Origin: Aureisphaera galaxeae
Lineage (GTDB): Bacteria > Bacteroidota > Bacteroidia > Flavobacteriales > Flavobacteriaceae
NCBI RefSeq assembly: GCF_028561275.1
Contig: NZ_JAQQTF010000006.1
Span: 365,064-429,063 of the forward strand
DNA: 64,000 nucleotides
Reading direction: 5' to 3'
This document shows positions 7,512-16,135 of this stretch, in pieces; positions within the stretch are counted from its first letter, which is position 1; each line of letters starts with the position of its first letter. Made by a program: the position numbers and the translations under genes. A model generated the notes under the pieces. It had not been told where the DNA came from. It did not search any database and worked only from the letters and a program-made list of their open reading frames with translations.

Positions 7512-9836
7512 TTACCAATACAATCGTAATAGGAAGTTGGGAGTGAAGCCCAAAGAGAATTTATCGACTACTGTTATCGGGTCGTTAATGTTATTATTAC
7601 CAAAGTATTCACGGCTTAGGTAATTCCGTTTGTTGTATAGATTTCGAATGGAAAACCCAATCTTTCCCTTTAATGGACTTTCTTTGGAAAATCGGAAGGC
7701 GTAGGTTGTGGAAAGGTCCAGACGATGGTAATTGGGCAAACGTTCGGTATTGATTCCCTGAAAGAACAAATCATCGCTGGAAGGTACGGTTAAGGCTTCG
7801 GTAAAAGGGCGCCCTGTGTGCCAGTTCCACCCCATGGCTACCTGAAAATCTTTCAGTTGATAGGTCAAAGAGGCTGTCACATTGTGCCTAATGCTATTGC
7901 TTGCCGTAAAATAATCGTCATTATTCAGCTCGCGATACTTACTCTGCACGCTGTTTATGGAATAGCTGAACCAGGTGTTGAAAGCCCCAAAACTCTTTTT
8001 AAGGTAAAAGTCTCCCCCAAGGATTTTCTGTTCCCCAATGTGAAACTGGCTGTCCAACGGATTCAAAAAACCAAGGGCTAAAGCAGTGAGACCATCAATT
8101 TTCTTGTAGTAGGAGTCCACGTCTACCGTCCATCCTTTATTGTTATACACCAAACCGGCGGACACCTGATGGCTCCTAATAATGGGAAAAGTGCCTCCAT
8201 CGGCCAAACGCCACAAACGGTTTTCTAAAGACAGATCGCTCAATACCGTTTCGTCTATTTCACTAATGATCTGACTCCGAACTTCCCCCGAAACCTGAAG
8301 CCTTAGGTTCTTAAATAGATCTTTGTAAATGAAAATGCGGGGTTCTACGCGAACGGCGTCCAAATTCTGAAAATAGCTTACCCTCGCTCCTACGGCAACA
8401 TCGAATAAATCAGGATTTCTGTATTGGTAATTTCCAAATAATGAATGCGTTTGCTCTACAGTCTGATCACTATCCAAAACAAAAGAGAGTTGCGCGGTTT
8501 CTAAAAAGGCGTAGCTCACATCTTTCAAGGAATACTGATACCCCAGGGATAGTAGCTGATCATCCCGTGTTTCTATAAAAACTTCGGTAGCAGCTCCCGA
8601 ATCGAAAATGACATTTTTCTTTTCAAAATCCGAAACTTGCTCTTCATTGTTAGACTCCAAAAAATTATAGGTAAAGCGGTATTTGGAAACCGATGCCGTT
8701 GTTTCTTGGCGCACCCGTTCGCTCCATTGGGCATTCCATTGCAAACCATATCCTTCATTGTTTATTTCCAGAATATCATTCAGCATGGTTCCGTTGTCCA
8801 CATCCCGTTCGCTCACCAAATAATCCAAATTATTGTCAATTTGAATGGTACTTAGGTGAATGCTATGTTTTTCATTGGGTTTATAGTTCACCTTGGCATT
8901 GTAATCTAAAAAGAAAAAGTCGTTGTTGGTATTCTCGGCATTGGTGATCTTGGTGCTTTCAAATACCTTATCGGCCATCCTAACGAAGGTAAACGACTCA
9001 AACACCTCATCGTAACTCCGCCGAATTCCTGCTTGTATATCCAGTTTTCCCTTTACAATAGGCAGATCCAAAAAAGCGTCCGCCCCTACTCCATTCAATC
9101 CAATCCCCGCCGAAAAACGATCGGAAACTTCATTTCTGGAAGCTATGGATACCACACTGGACAATCTCTCCCCATAACGTGGATGCGTACCTTTATTATG
9201 AAATTCAACCCCTTCAATGCGATTGGGGTTAAAGGCTGAAATCATTCCGAACAGATGTCCTTTGTGGTAGATATTGATCCCATCCCAAAGAATACGATTC
9301 TGATCTGCCCTTCCCCCACGGACATTGAACCCCGTAGCTGTTTCGTTGGGGCTAATCACTCCTGGCAACAATTGTATACTTTCCAACACATCGGCCTCGG
9401 TAAGTCCTGGCAAGGCACCCAATTCTTTAGGTTTTATGGTAAAGGCACCATCTTTTCGCTTGTAAATTCCCTTGGTGAGATATCCAGTAACAATCACATT
9501 ATCCAGTTCCTGCACTTCACTTAACGAGCTATTATCGGCATACAGGGAAATATATCGATCATCGATCCTGTCGAACTGAACTTGTAGGGTGACCTCTAGC
9601 GATTGTAGTACCTCTTCTAAGGTACGGTCGGCCGCTTCCAAAGTAATGGTTTTGTTGGTAACGAGATCATCCTGATAGGAAAAACGGACATCGAAAAGTG
9701 CTTCGAGGGTAGAAAGTGCTTCAGAAACCGGGGTTTCATCGAATTGAACGCGAAAAGCAGCCGTTTCTTGGGAAAAGGCTGCTACGAAGGGAAAGAATAG
9801 GATAAAAATCCAATGGTAGGTATTTTTTCTATTCAT
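7512..9836 (-). CDS. TonB-dependent outer-membrane receptor with N-terminal STN domain
   Basis: This 774-residue protein has a signal peptide, an STN (secretin/TonB N-terminal short) domain at about residues 20-95 (FDETPVSEALSTLEALFDV), a plug domain with ATGFNVRGGRADQNRILWDG near 150-170, and a 22-strand-type barrel to the C-terminus. STN domains of such receptors signal to FecR-type anti-sigma factors, which fits the gene directly upstream: the receptor ATG at 9834-9836 overlaps the fecR stop by 8 bp. It lacks the carboxypeptidase-like CarboxypepD_reg domain common in SusC proteins, and no SusD gene accompanies it. Substrate unknown. Confidence 0.88.
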   Translation of the reverse strand: MNRKNTYHWIFILFFPFVAAFSQETAAFRVQFDETPVSEALSTLEALFDVRFSYQDDLVTNKTITLEAADRTLEEVLQSLEVTLQVQFDRIDDRYISLYADNSSLSEVQELDNVIVTGYLTKGIYKRKDGAFTIKPKELGALPGLTEADVLESIQLLPGVISPNETATGFNVRGGRADQNRILWDGINIYHKGHLFGMISAFNPNRIEGVEFHNKGTHPRYGERLSSVVSIASRNEVSDRFSAGIGLNGVGADAFLDLPIVKGKLDIQAGIRRSYDEVFESFTFVRMADKVFESTKITNAENTNNDFFFLDYNAKVNYKPNEKHSIHLSTIQIDNNLDYLVSERDVDNGTMLNDILEINNEGYGLQWNAQWSERVRQETTASVSKYRFTYNFLESNNEEQVSDFEKKNVIFDSGAATEVFIETRDDQLLSLGYQYSLKDVSYAFLETAQLSFVLDSDQTVEQTHSLFGNYQYRNPDLFDVAVGARVSYFQNLDAVRVEPRIFIYKDLFKNLRLQVSGEVRSQIISEIDETVLSDLSLENRLWRLADGGTFPIIRSHQVSAGLVYNNKGWTVDVDSYYKKIDGLTALALGFLNPLDSQFHIGEQKILGGDFYLKKSFGAFNTWFSYSINSVQSKYRELNNDDYFTASNSIRHNVTASLTYQLKDFQVAMGWNWHTGRPFTEALTVPSSDDLFFQGINTERLPNYHRLDLSTTYAFRFSKESPLKGKIGFSIRNLYNKRNYLSREYFGNNNINDPITVVDKFSLGFTPNFLLRLYW

Positions 9837-10752
9837 ATGGGCGAAGCACAACAACTTTTTGGTCATTGTAGCTGTACTCTATTCGCATGGCGTTAAAAAC
9901 CGTAGACAGCGCTACTTCTTTATTATCATGTCCGAAACTTCCCGTAAAACGAGCACTGTCATCAATGGCTTTTGTATCGAACGTTAGTGAGTATTGATTT
10001 TCCAATTCGGCCAACACATAGGTAAGCGGCACACTCTTAAAGGAACTTTCTCCATGAATCCAACTGGGTTGTTCTTGAGACGATCTTCCATCTTCTAACG
10101 GATGTCCATTAATCCTTCGTACCGTCATTCCAGGTAAGAGCACTTTGGCTTTCCCACCATTCCGAACTTCCACCATACCCTCGTAACAAGTTACTTCAAA
10201 ATAATCTAATGTGGTCTTCACATTAAACTGGGTACCCAATACCTGCACCGAACCATTCTCGGTGATGACAGAAAAAGTACTTCCTTTCTCCACCTTAAAG
10301 TAGGCTTCTCCATCTAAATGAACTTCTCTGTTATTTTCCCAGGATCTTTCTTCATAACTCAGCTGCGTTTTGGCATTCAGAATGACTTCAGAATTGTCTA
10401 ACAGGGCAATGGTTTTCTGTTCGGAAAAAGTGGTAGATATTGTGGTGTCGCCATTCATTACATACCAATAACCCGCAAAAAGCATCACCAAAGAAGCTGC
10501 CGCCGCCATGGTCCAACGGATGTACTTTCTTGGCAGGGGTTTTGCCTTTTGTTGGGAAGTTATTTTTTCTTGGATGGCACTAAATGTATCGGTTCCTGGA
10601 GTTCGAAGGAGTTCCGTCCCCAGTCGCAGTTTTTTGTAAAAAGTAAAATCCTCTTCGGAAATATGTTCTGCCAGTTCGGCATCACTTATTTCTCCGGCCA
10701 TCCATTTCGCCAAATAGACTTCTTGTTCGTTATTTAAATGCGATTTTTCCAT
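9829..10752 (-). CDS. FecR family anti-sigma factor
   Basis: This 307-residue inner-membrane protein has an N-terminal cytosolic segment of about 85 residues, one transmembrane helix (WTMAAAASLVMLFAGYWYVM), a periplasmic FecR domain (about 110-210, including LDGEAYFKVEKGSTF and VQVLGTQFNVK) and a C-terminal DUF4974-type domain that would contact the receptor STN domain. It should hold the adjacent ECF sigma factor inactive until the receptor signals. It lies 61 bp downstream of the sigma gene and has its own putative ECF promoter in that gap. Confidence 0.9.
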   Translation of the reverse strand: MEKSHLNNEQEVYLAKWMAGEISDAELAEHISEEDFTFYKKLRLGTELLRTPGTDTFSAIQEKITSQQKAKPLPRKYIRWTMAAAASLVMLFAGYWYVMNGDTTISTTFSEQKTIALLDNSEVILNAKTQLSYEERSWENNREVHLDGEAYFKVEKGSTFSVITENGSVQVLGTQFNVKTTLDYFEVTCYEGMVEVRNGGKAKVLLPGMTVRRINGHPLEDGRSSQEQPSWIHGESSFKSVPLTYVLAELENQYSLTFDTKAIDDSARFTGSFGHDNKEVALSTVFNAMRIEYSYNDQKVVVLRPYE

Positions 10753-10765
10753 ACAATATCATAGT

Positions 10766-10795
10766 TACGACAACTGGGGTTTAAAAAACCCTACC
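10766..10795 (-). promoter_or_regulatory. Putative ECF-sigma promoter in front of fecR and the TonB receptor
   Basis: On the minus strand this reads GGTAGGG, then a T-run and AAACC, and TCGTA 18 bases after GGTAGGG. Bases 10767-10795 match 11394-11422 on the plus strand at 27 of 29 positions. Both copies point toward a gene of this locus (fecR here, the Kazal lipoprotein there). A G-rich -35 and a TCGTA -10 at this spacing is what an ECF promoter looks like; the assignment to this sigma factor is inference. Confidence 0.6.
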
Positions 10796-10813
10796 TCCTT
10801 TTCTAAATTTTTA

Positions 10814-11326
10814 TCAAACGTTTCCAATCTTTTCGCGCATGATCTTAAGGGCCTGATGCATTCGCTTTTCCACGGCCTTTACAGAAATACCTAAAATCTC
10901 GCTTATCTCGGCATATTTTTTCTTTTCCATTCTGCTCATTAAAAACACTTCCCGCTGCGTATCCGGTAAATCGGCAATAGCTTTTTCTATTTTTTCCAAA
11001 AACTCCTTTTCCAACATCACAAATTCTGGAGACTCGGGATTGTTTCGGGAAAGAGATGATTTTTCATGGTTCCTTACCACATTCCTGTGCTTGAACCAAT
11101 TCAAAAAGAGATTATTTGCAGTGGTATACAAAAACCCTTTTACTTTACTGTAGGAAACCCGATCGCAGTTTTCCCATAGCTTCACGAAAGTTTCCTGAAG
11201 GATGTCTTCCGCCTGATCCATATCCTGTGTTTTGAAGAACACAAATTGCTTTACATCACGGGCGTACTTTTTGAAAATCGTTTCAAAAACAGCGGGTTTA
11301 CATATTTTTTCCAGTTCTTTGAGCAT
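10814..11326 (-). CDS. ECF RNA polymerase sigma factor (FecI-like)
   Basis: This 170-residue protein has sigma region 2 (residues about 10-80, with DMDQAEDILQETFVKLWEN) and region 4 with a helix-turn-helix (about 112-165: LPDTQREVFLMSRMEKKKYAEISEILGIS begins it). There are no region 1 or 3 domains, so it is an ECF sigma of the Bacteroidota FecI-like group. The ATG at 11324-11326 is chosen because a longer TTG start at 11365 would fall inside the -7 promoter box (TAGTTTTG, 11370-11363). It heads the sigma/FecR/TonB-receptor set and probably also drives the divergent Kazal lipoprotein. Confidence 0.9.
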   Translation of the reverse strand: MLKELEKICKPAVFETIFKKYARDVKQFVFFKTQDMDQAEDILQETFVKLWENCDRVSYSKVKGFLYTTANNLFLNWFKHRNVVRNHEKSSLSRNNPESPEFVMLEKEFLEKIEKAIADLPDTQREVFLMSRMEKKKYAEISEILGISVKAVEKRMHQALKIMREKIGNV

Positions 11327-11362
11327 GGTTGGGCTAGTTACCTTTTTGAAAAAGGGTCTGGT

Positions 11363-11370
11363 CAAAACTA
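11363..11370 (-). promoter_or_regulatory. -7 box of the ECF sigma gene
   Basis: TAGTTTTG on the minus strand matches TAnnTTTG and lies 36 bases upstream of the preferred ATG. No TTG lies at the expected -33 position. It would give the sigma gene a housekeeping promoter separate from the ECF-type element. Confidence 0.4.
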
Positions 11371-11393
11371 TGTAAAAAATAAATTTATTTTCG

Positions 11394-11423
11394 GGTAGGG
11401 TTTTTTAAACCTGAGTTGTCGTA
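11394..11423 (+). promoter_or_regulatory. Putative ECF-sigma promoter of the Kazal lipoprotein gene
   Basis: This plus-strand copy reads GGTAGGG, an 18-base spacer starting with a T-run, then TCGTA (11419-11423), about 48 bases before the gene's start codon. It is 27/29 identical to the element in front of fecR. No TAnnTTTG box is present for this gene, so the ECF element is the only promoter I can see. Confidence 0.6.
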
Positions 11424-11471
11424 TGGTAGATTAATCGCAAAAAATGCGCGCCCACTATTAACCTTAAACCT

Positions 11472-13160
11472 ATGAAAATGAAGCATCTTAGAATATTTTT
11501 GGCTGCTTGCCTACTTGCCCTCACTTTTGTAGCCTGTACCAACGACGATACGATTGCACCTACGCAAAATGTACAGGAAAGTGAATCTGTTCAAAACGCA
11601 TTATCACAATTAAGAACGCATTTCGATGACAACGGTGTCCTCACCGCAGACGCCAACCCTACTGGGAATCTTGTCATCGATTTTTGTTTTGAATTTGTGT
11701 ACCCCATTACCCTTATCTATAACAACGGAGCCACGGTTACCGTAGAAAATCTAGGGGAACTAATTACAGTAATCCTTAATTCTACTCCCGAACTTTATAT
11801 AGTGGGTATCGAATTCCCATTCGATGTCATATGGTACAATCCAGCCACCAATGGCACCGAAATTGTCACCATAAATAATGAAGATGAATTCCTAGCATTA
11901 CTGGAGAGTTGCATCTTCGAACCCTGTGTCTGTACCGATGAGTATGATCCCGTATGCGTAGAGATTGAAACGGACCAAGGTCCTTTAGTATTAACGTTCC
12001 CCAATGCCTGCCATGCAGAGTGTGAAGGATTTACGGAAGAAGATTTCGTAGAATGTCAAAACGATTGCGAATGTACCGATGTATACGATCCGGTATGTGT
12101 GAAGACCGACGGAGCTATTATAGAATTCGGAAACGAATGTCTGGCCCTTTGTGAAGGATTTACACCGAATGACTTTGTAGATTGTCCTACCGATTGCGAA
12201 TGTCCTGCAGAAATAGACCCTGTTTGTGTTGAGACCCCGAGTGGAAATATCATCGAATTCGATAATGAATGTCTGGCCCTTTGTGAAGGATATACTCCAA
12301 ATGACTTTGTAGATTGTCCTGCAGACGGATGCGATATTACCAATGTAGCTGTTGAAGTCGGTGACTGTGATCCCGCAGGCAATGTATATGTGGTTACCAT
12401 CAACTTTGAAGTGATTAATGCCACCAACGATACTTTCGATGTCTATGGGCTGAATGGTGAATTCATCGGAAACTTCCCATTATCCAGTTTACCACTTACG
12501 CTTGAATTCGAATCCAATGGAACGGACTTCGGAGGCGTGTTGGTATGTGTAAACGATAATCCTGATTGCTGTGCCGAAATTACTTGGGTTCCACCAACCT
12601 GTGGCGGTGGCGGAGAATGTTCCATCACCAATCTTGTCGCAGATATTGGCGACTGTAACCCTACCGGAGGATATACGGTTACTATTGATTTCGAATATGA
12701 GAACCCCGGTAATGATTTCTTCGATCTGTTCACCTTAGACGGTCAGTTCATTGGGTTCTTCGAATTAGCCAGTCTACCCATTACCGTTACCTTCCCTCCA
12801 ACTGGTGATTTTGGTGGTGCCTTGGTATGTATCAACGACACCCCAGATTGCTGTGCCGAAATAGATTGGGTAGCACCCACTTGCGATGATCCTTGCCAGT
12901 GCAACGATCTATATGACCCTGTATGTGTAGGCATTGGCGGTGCTGTAGTCACCTACTACAATGCCTGTTATGCAGAATGTGATGGTTTCACCGAAGCAGA
13001 CTACGTAGATTGTGACCCTGTAGAGCCATGTGCAGATTGTATTACAGAACCTTATGAGCCTATTTGTGTGGAATTTGCGGGTACCGTACTTACCATGTAC
13101 AATGAGTGTTTCTTATTCTGTAATGGATTTACACCCAACGACATAGTCGATTGTAATTAA
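11472..13160 (+). CDS. Secreted lipoprotein with five Kazal-like domains and two Cys-rich beta domains
   Basis: This 562-residue protein has a lipoprotein signal (LTFVAC, Cys22) and an unassigned region to about residue 145. Three Kazal-like units follow (about 151-195, 198-238, 242-282), each with C-x-C, a DPVC motif, an N-x-C-x-x-x-C-x-G core and a closing cysteine. Two homologous cysteine-containing beta modules come next (about 287-377 and 383-471, each with an F/G-L-D/N-G-x-F-I-G motif and D-C-C-A-E-I), then two more Kazal-like units (about 475-514 and 520-561). Kazal domains inhibit serine proteases, so a surface-anchored inhibitor is plausible. It diverges from, and probably shares an ECF promoter with, the sigma/FecR/receptor system. 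The Met at 11478 is an alternative start. Confidence 0.75.
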   Translation: MKMKHLRIFLAACLLALTFVACTNDDTIAPTQNVQESESVQNALSQLRTHFDDNGVLTADANPTGNLVIDFCFEFVYPITLIYNNGATVTVENLGELITVILNSTPELYIVGIEFPFDVIWYNPATNGTEIVTINNEDEFLALLESCIFEPCVCTDEYDPVCVEIETDQGPLVLTFPNACHAECEGFTEEDFVECQNDCECTDVYDPVCVKTDGAIIEFGNECLALCEGFTPNDFVDCPTDCECPAEIDPVCVETPSGNIIEFDNECLALCEGYTPNDFVDCPADGCDITNVAVEVGDCDPAGNVYVVTINFEVINATNDTFDVYGLNGEFIGNFPLSSLPLTLEFESNGTDFGGVLVCVNDNPDCCAEITWVPPTCGGGGECSITNLVADIGDCNPTGGYTVTIDFEYENPGNDFFDLFTLDGQFIGFFELASLPITVTFPPTGDFGGALVCINDTPDCCAEIDWVAPTCDDPCQCNDLYDPVCVGIGGAVVTYYNACYAECDGFTEADYVDCDPVEPCADCITEPYEPICVEFAGTVLTMYNECFLFCNGFTPNDIVDCN

Positions 13161-13203
13161 TACGTACTTACTTAGGTTACGTTAGTTGTTAAGTTTAAGT
13201 TTT

Positions 13204-13242
13204 GAGGTCGTCCAAGGGCTTTGGGCGGCCTCATTTATTTTG
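13204..13242 (+). terminator. Intrinsic terminator after the Kazal lipoprotein gene
   Basis: GAGGTCGTCC (13204-13213) pairs with GGGCGGCCTC (13223-13232), using two G-U pairs in RNA, and is followed by a T-rich tract. Confidence 0.8.
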
Positions 13243-13274
13243 TTGCTATGGTATCCTACAATATGCTACCTTTG
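13243..13274 (+). promoter_or_regulatory. Promoter of the diacylglycerol kinase gene
   Basis: TTG at 13243-13245, 21 bases, then TACCTTTG at 13267-13274 matches the Bacteroidota consensus. It lies just upstream of the GTG start at 13297. Confidence 0.6.
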
Positions 13275-13296
13275 CGGGAAACAGACCTAACTCCTA

Positions 13297-13659
13297 GTGA
13301 AGAAAAAATCCTTCCTTGTAAAACGACTGCTCGGTTTTAAATACGCCACCAAAGGGGCATGGATGCTCTTAAAAAATGAAGCCAGTATACAGGTTCAGGC
13401 AGCTATCGCCATTCTTATGACAGTAGCTGGTTTCTACTTCAACATTTCCACTTCCGAATGGATCTTCCAAACCTTAGCCATAGGATTGGTGATGAGTATT
13501 GAAGGCTTAAACACCGCTGCAGAGGAAATTGCCAATTTCGTGCATCCCGATTTCCATAATAAGATTGGTTATATCAAAGATGTTGCCGCTGGTGCCGTAT
13601 TCTTTGCCGCCATCGCCGCTGTGATTGTGGGATGTCTTATTTACATTCCGAAATTCTAA
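13297..13659 (+). CDS. dgkA: Diacylglycerol/undecaprenol kinase family protein
   Basis: This 120-residue inner-membrane protein has three predicted helices and the DgkA signatures: EASIQVQ near residue 29, EGLNTAAEEIANF near 70, and IGYIKDVAAGAVF near 90. Such small kinases phosphorylate diacylglycerol or undecaprenol at the membrane; the Gram-positive-like form tends to use undecaprenol. The start is a GTG (13297), supported by promoter position and by the conserved basic N-terminus. It is followed 71 bases later by ftsK on the same strand, which has its own -7 box. Confidence 0.88.
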   Translation: MKKKSFLVKRLLGFKYATKGAWMLLKNEASIQVQAAIAILMTVAGFYFNISTSEWIFQTLAIGLVMSIEGLNTAAEEIANFVHPDFHNKIGYIKDVAAGAVFFAAIAAVIVGCLIYIPKF

Positions 13660-13705
13660 ACGGGAAACTCCAAAATTTTATATAGATTCGAACGTTAACA
13701 ATTTG

Positions 13706-13713
13706 TACTTTTG
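13706..13713 (+). promoter_or_regulatory. -7 box of the ftsK operon
   Basis: TACTTTTG matches TAnnTTTG and lies 17 bases before the ftsK ATG, giving a short leader. The -33 element is not clear. Confidence 0.45.
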
Positions 13714-13730
13714 TGTAACGACAACCAACT

Positions 13731-16124
13731 ATGGCGAAAAAAAAGACGGCAAAAAAGAGGACAGCCAAAAAACCTAGAAAAAAACTATCCCTTACCCTTT
13801 CCAGACAACAAAAAATCATCTTGGGGTCGGCTCTTTTCTTTTTCGGCCTTGCACTTCTCTTTTCCTTTGTATCCTATTTTTTTACTTGGCAGGCAGACCA
13901 AAGCTCAGTAGGCGAATTGGGACGTGACGAAGCCACTCAGAATTGGCTGTCGTCGGTGGGTAGGGACCTTTCGGAATTCTTTATAGGAAAAGGTTTTGGG
14001 GTTTCCGCCTTTATCATTGCCTTCCTCATCGGACTTACAGGTGTCTATTACTTTTTCGATTACGCCAAGAAGCAACTGTTACGATTTTGGTTCTGGGGAT
14101 TACTGGTAACCGTTTGGCTTTCGGTATTCTTTGGCTTTTTCTCCATGGAAAAAACCGTTTTTAGCGGGGTAATTGGGTTCGAAATAAACGATCTGCTACA
14201 AGATTACATAGGACTTATCGGAGCCATCCTTGTCATGGCATTTTTGGCTATCGTCTATTTAGTCGTTCGATTGAAAATGACCCCAGAAAAAGTTTCTGAC
14301 GCCCTTAAGAAAACCAAAAAGGAGATTCAGGATGATTTCAACTCGGGAGAAGCTACCATAACCGAAGAGCCGATAGACCAGACAGATTACGAGAAGGATG
14401 TTATTGAAACCTTGACAAACCCTTCCCAAGAAATAGAAATGAATGTTGGGACTATTGAAGAGGAGGAAATTATACCCGAACCCACACTGAAGACCATTGT
14501 AAAGGAACCAGAGGTAGTTGTGGAAGAACCCGATGTTTCCATGGAAGTAGAAGCAGCACCAGAAGAAGAAGAAATTACCGAGAACCTATCGAAAAAATTG
14601 GTGGACGACTTTGGGGAATTTGACCCCACGCTCGAGCTTAGCAACTATAAATTCCCAACCCTAGAATTACTGAAGGATTACACGGGTGGACAAGGCATCA
14701 CCATTAATCAGGAAGAGCTCGAAGCCAACAAAAACCGTATTGTCCAAACCCTGAGCAACTATAAGATTGGCATTTCAAACATAAAAGCTACGGTGGGGCC
14801 TACAGTTACACTTTACGAAATTGTACCCGAAGCAGGAATCCGAATCTCAAAAATTAAAAATCTGGAGGATGACATTGCATTGTCCCTTGCGGCATTGGGG
14901 ATCCGTATTATCGCTCCTATCCCAGGACGTGGAACCATTGGGATAGAAGTACCTAATAAAAACCCACAGATTGTTTCAATGCGTTCGGCCATTGCTTCGC
15001 CTAAGTTTCAGAATGCGGAAATGGAGCTTCCCTTAACTCTTGGGAAGACCATTAGTAACGAAACCTTTGTGGTAGATCTAGCCAAAATGCCGCACTTGCT
15101 TATGGCGGGTGCCACGGGACAGGGTAAATCGGTTGGATTAAATGCCATCCTTACCTCCCTACTCTATAAAAAGCATCCAGCGGAAGTGAAGTTCGTCCTG
15201 GTAGATCCCAAAAAGGTAGAACTTACCTTATTCAATAAAATTGAAAGGCATTACTTGGCCAAATTGCCGGATACCGAAGAAGCCATTATTACCGATACCA
15301 ATAAAGTGATCAATACACTCAACTCCCTGTGTATTGAAATGGACTCCCGTTACGACATGCTTAAAAATGCAATGTGTCGTAACATAAAGGAATACAATAC
15401 GAAGTTTAAGGCCCGAAAGCTGAATCCGAATGAAGGACATAAATTCTTGCCCTACATTGTGTTGGTAATCGATGAGTTTGCAGATCTTATCATGACTGCT
15501 GGGAAAGAAGTGGAAACCCCTATTGCCCGTCTAGCTCAGTTAGCACGAGCCATTGGTATTCACCTAATTATTGCTACCCAGCGACCTTCTGTAAATGTGA
15601 TTACTGGTATTATTAAGGCCAACTTCCCTGCACGTATTGCATTTAGGGTAACCAGTAAGATCGACTCCCGAACCATTCTAGATGCAGCGGGTGCCGACCA
15701 GTTAATTGGCCGCGGGGATATGCTCTATACCCAGGGGAATGATCTCACCCGAATTCAGTGTGCTTTTGTGGACACTCCCGAGGTAGCTGACATTACCGAA
15801 TTCATCGGTTCTCAAAAGGCGTATCCAGATGCCCATTTACTACCAGAATACGTAGGTGAAGAAGGTGGCACAACTATTGATATAAGTGTGGAAGAACGGG
15901 ATAGTTTGTTCCGGGAAGCTGCCGAAGTTTTGGTCATTGCACAGCAAGGTTCTGCCTCGCTATTGCAACGAAAACTTAAGCTGGGATACAACCGTGCAGG
16001 TCGATTGATCGATCAATTGGAATCTGCAGGCGTAGTAGGTCCTTTCGAAGGTAGTAAAGCCCGACAGGTACTCGTTCCAACGATTGAGGCATTGAACCAA
16101 CTTTTAAACAACGAAAACAACTAA
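13731..16124 (+). CDS. ftsK: DNA translocase FtsK/SpoIIIE
   Basis: This 797-residue membrane-anchored motor has a lysine-rich N-terminus, four N-terminal transmembrane helices (to about residue 190), an acidic Glu/Pro linker (about 200-285), the alpha-beta motor with Walker A GATGQGKS near residue 460 and Walker B LVIDEFAD, and a C-terminal gamma winged-helix domain (RKLKLGYNRAGRLIDQLE) that reads KOPS-like orientation sequences. It pumps DNA at the division septum to resolve chromosome dimers. The linker is short compared with E. coli FtsK. It leads an ftsK-lolA-lptG-ribBA arrangement that I recognise from other flavobacteria. Confidence 0.96.
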   Translation: MAKKKTAKKRTAKKPRKKLSLTLSRQQKIILGSALFFFGLALLFSFVSYFFTWQADQSSVGELGRDEATQNWLSSVGRDLSEFFIGKGFGVSAFIIAFLIGLTGVYYFFDYAKKQLLRFWFWGLLVTVWLSVFFGFFSMEKTVFSGVIGFEINDLLQDYIGLIGAILVMAFLAIVYLVVRLKMTPEKVSDALKKTKKEIQDDFNSGEATITEEPIDQTDYEKDVIETLTNPSQEIEMNVGTIEEEEIIPEPTLKTIVKEPEVVVEEPDVSMEVEAAPEEEEITENLSKKLVDDFGEFDPTLELSNYKFPTLELLKDYTGGQGITINQEELEANKNRIVQTLSNYKIGISNIKATVGPTVTLYEIVPEAGIRISKIKNLEDDIALSLAALGIRIIAPIPGRGTIGIEVPNKNPQIVSMRSAIASPKFQNAEMELPLTLGKTISNETFVVDLAKMPHLLMAGATGQGKSVGLNAILTSLLYKKHPAEVKFVLVDPKKVELTLFNKIERHYLAKLPDTEEAIITDTNKVINTLNSLCIEMDSRYDMLKNAMCRNIKEYNTKFKARKLNPNEGHKFLPYIVLVIDEFADLIMTAGKEVETPIARLAQLARAIGIHLIIATQRPSVNVITGIIKANFPARIAFRVTSKIDSRTILDAAGADQLIGRGDMLYTQGNDLTRIQCAFVDTPEVADITEFIGSQKAYPDAHLLPEYVGEEGGTTIDISVEERDSLFREAAEVLVIAQQGSASLLQRKLKLGYNRAGRLIDQLESAGVVGPFEGSKARQVLVPTIEALNQLLNNENN

Positions 16125-16135
16125 GTAAGATTAAG

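Noticed and set aside
10774..10795. GGTTTAAAAAACC as a terminator of the sigma gene
   Set aside because: The possible stem is only five weak pairs, and the same 29-bp sequence occurs upstream of another gene start, which fits a promoter better.
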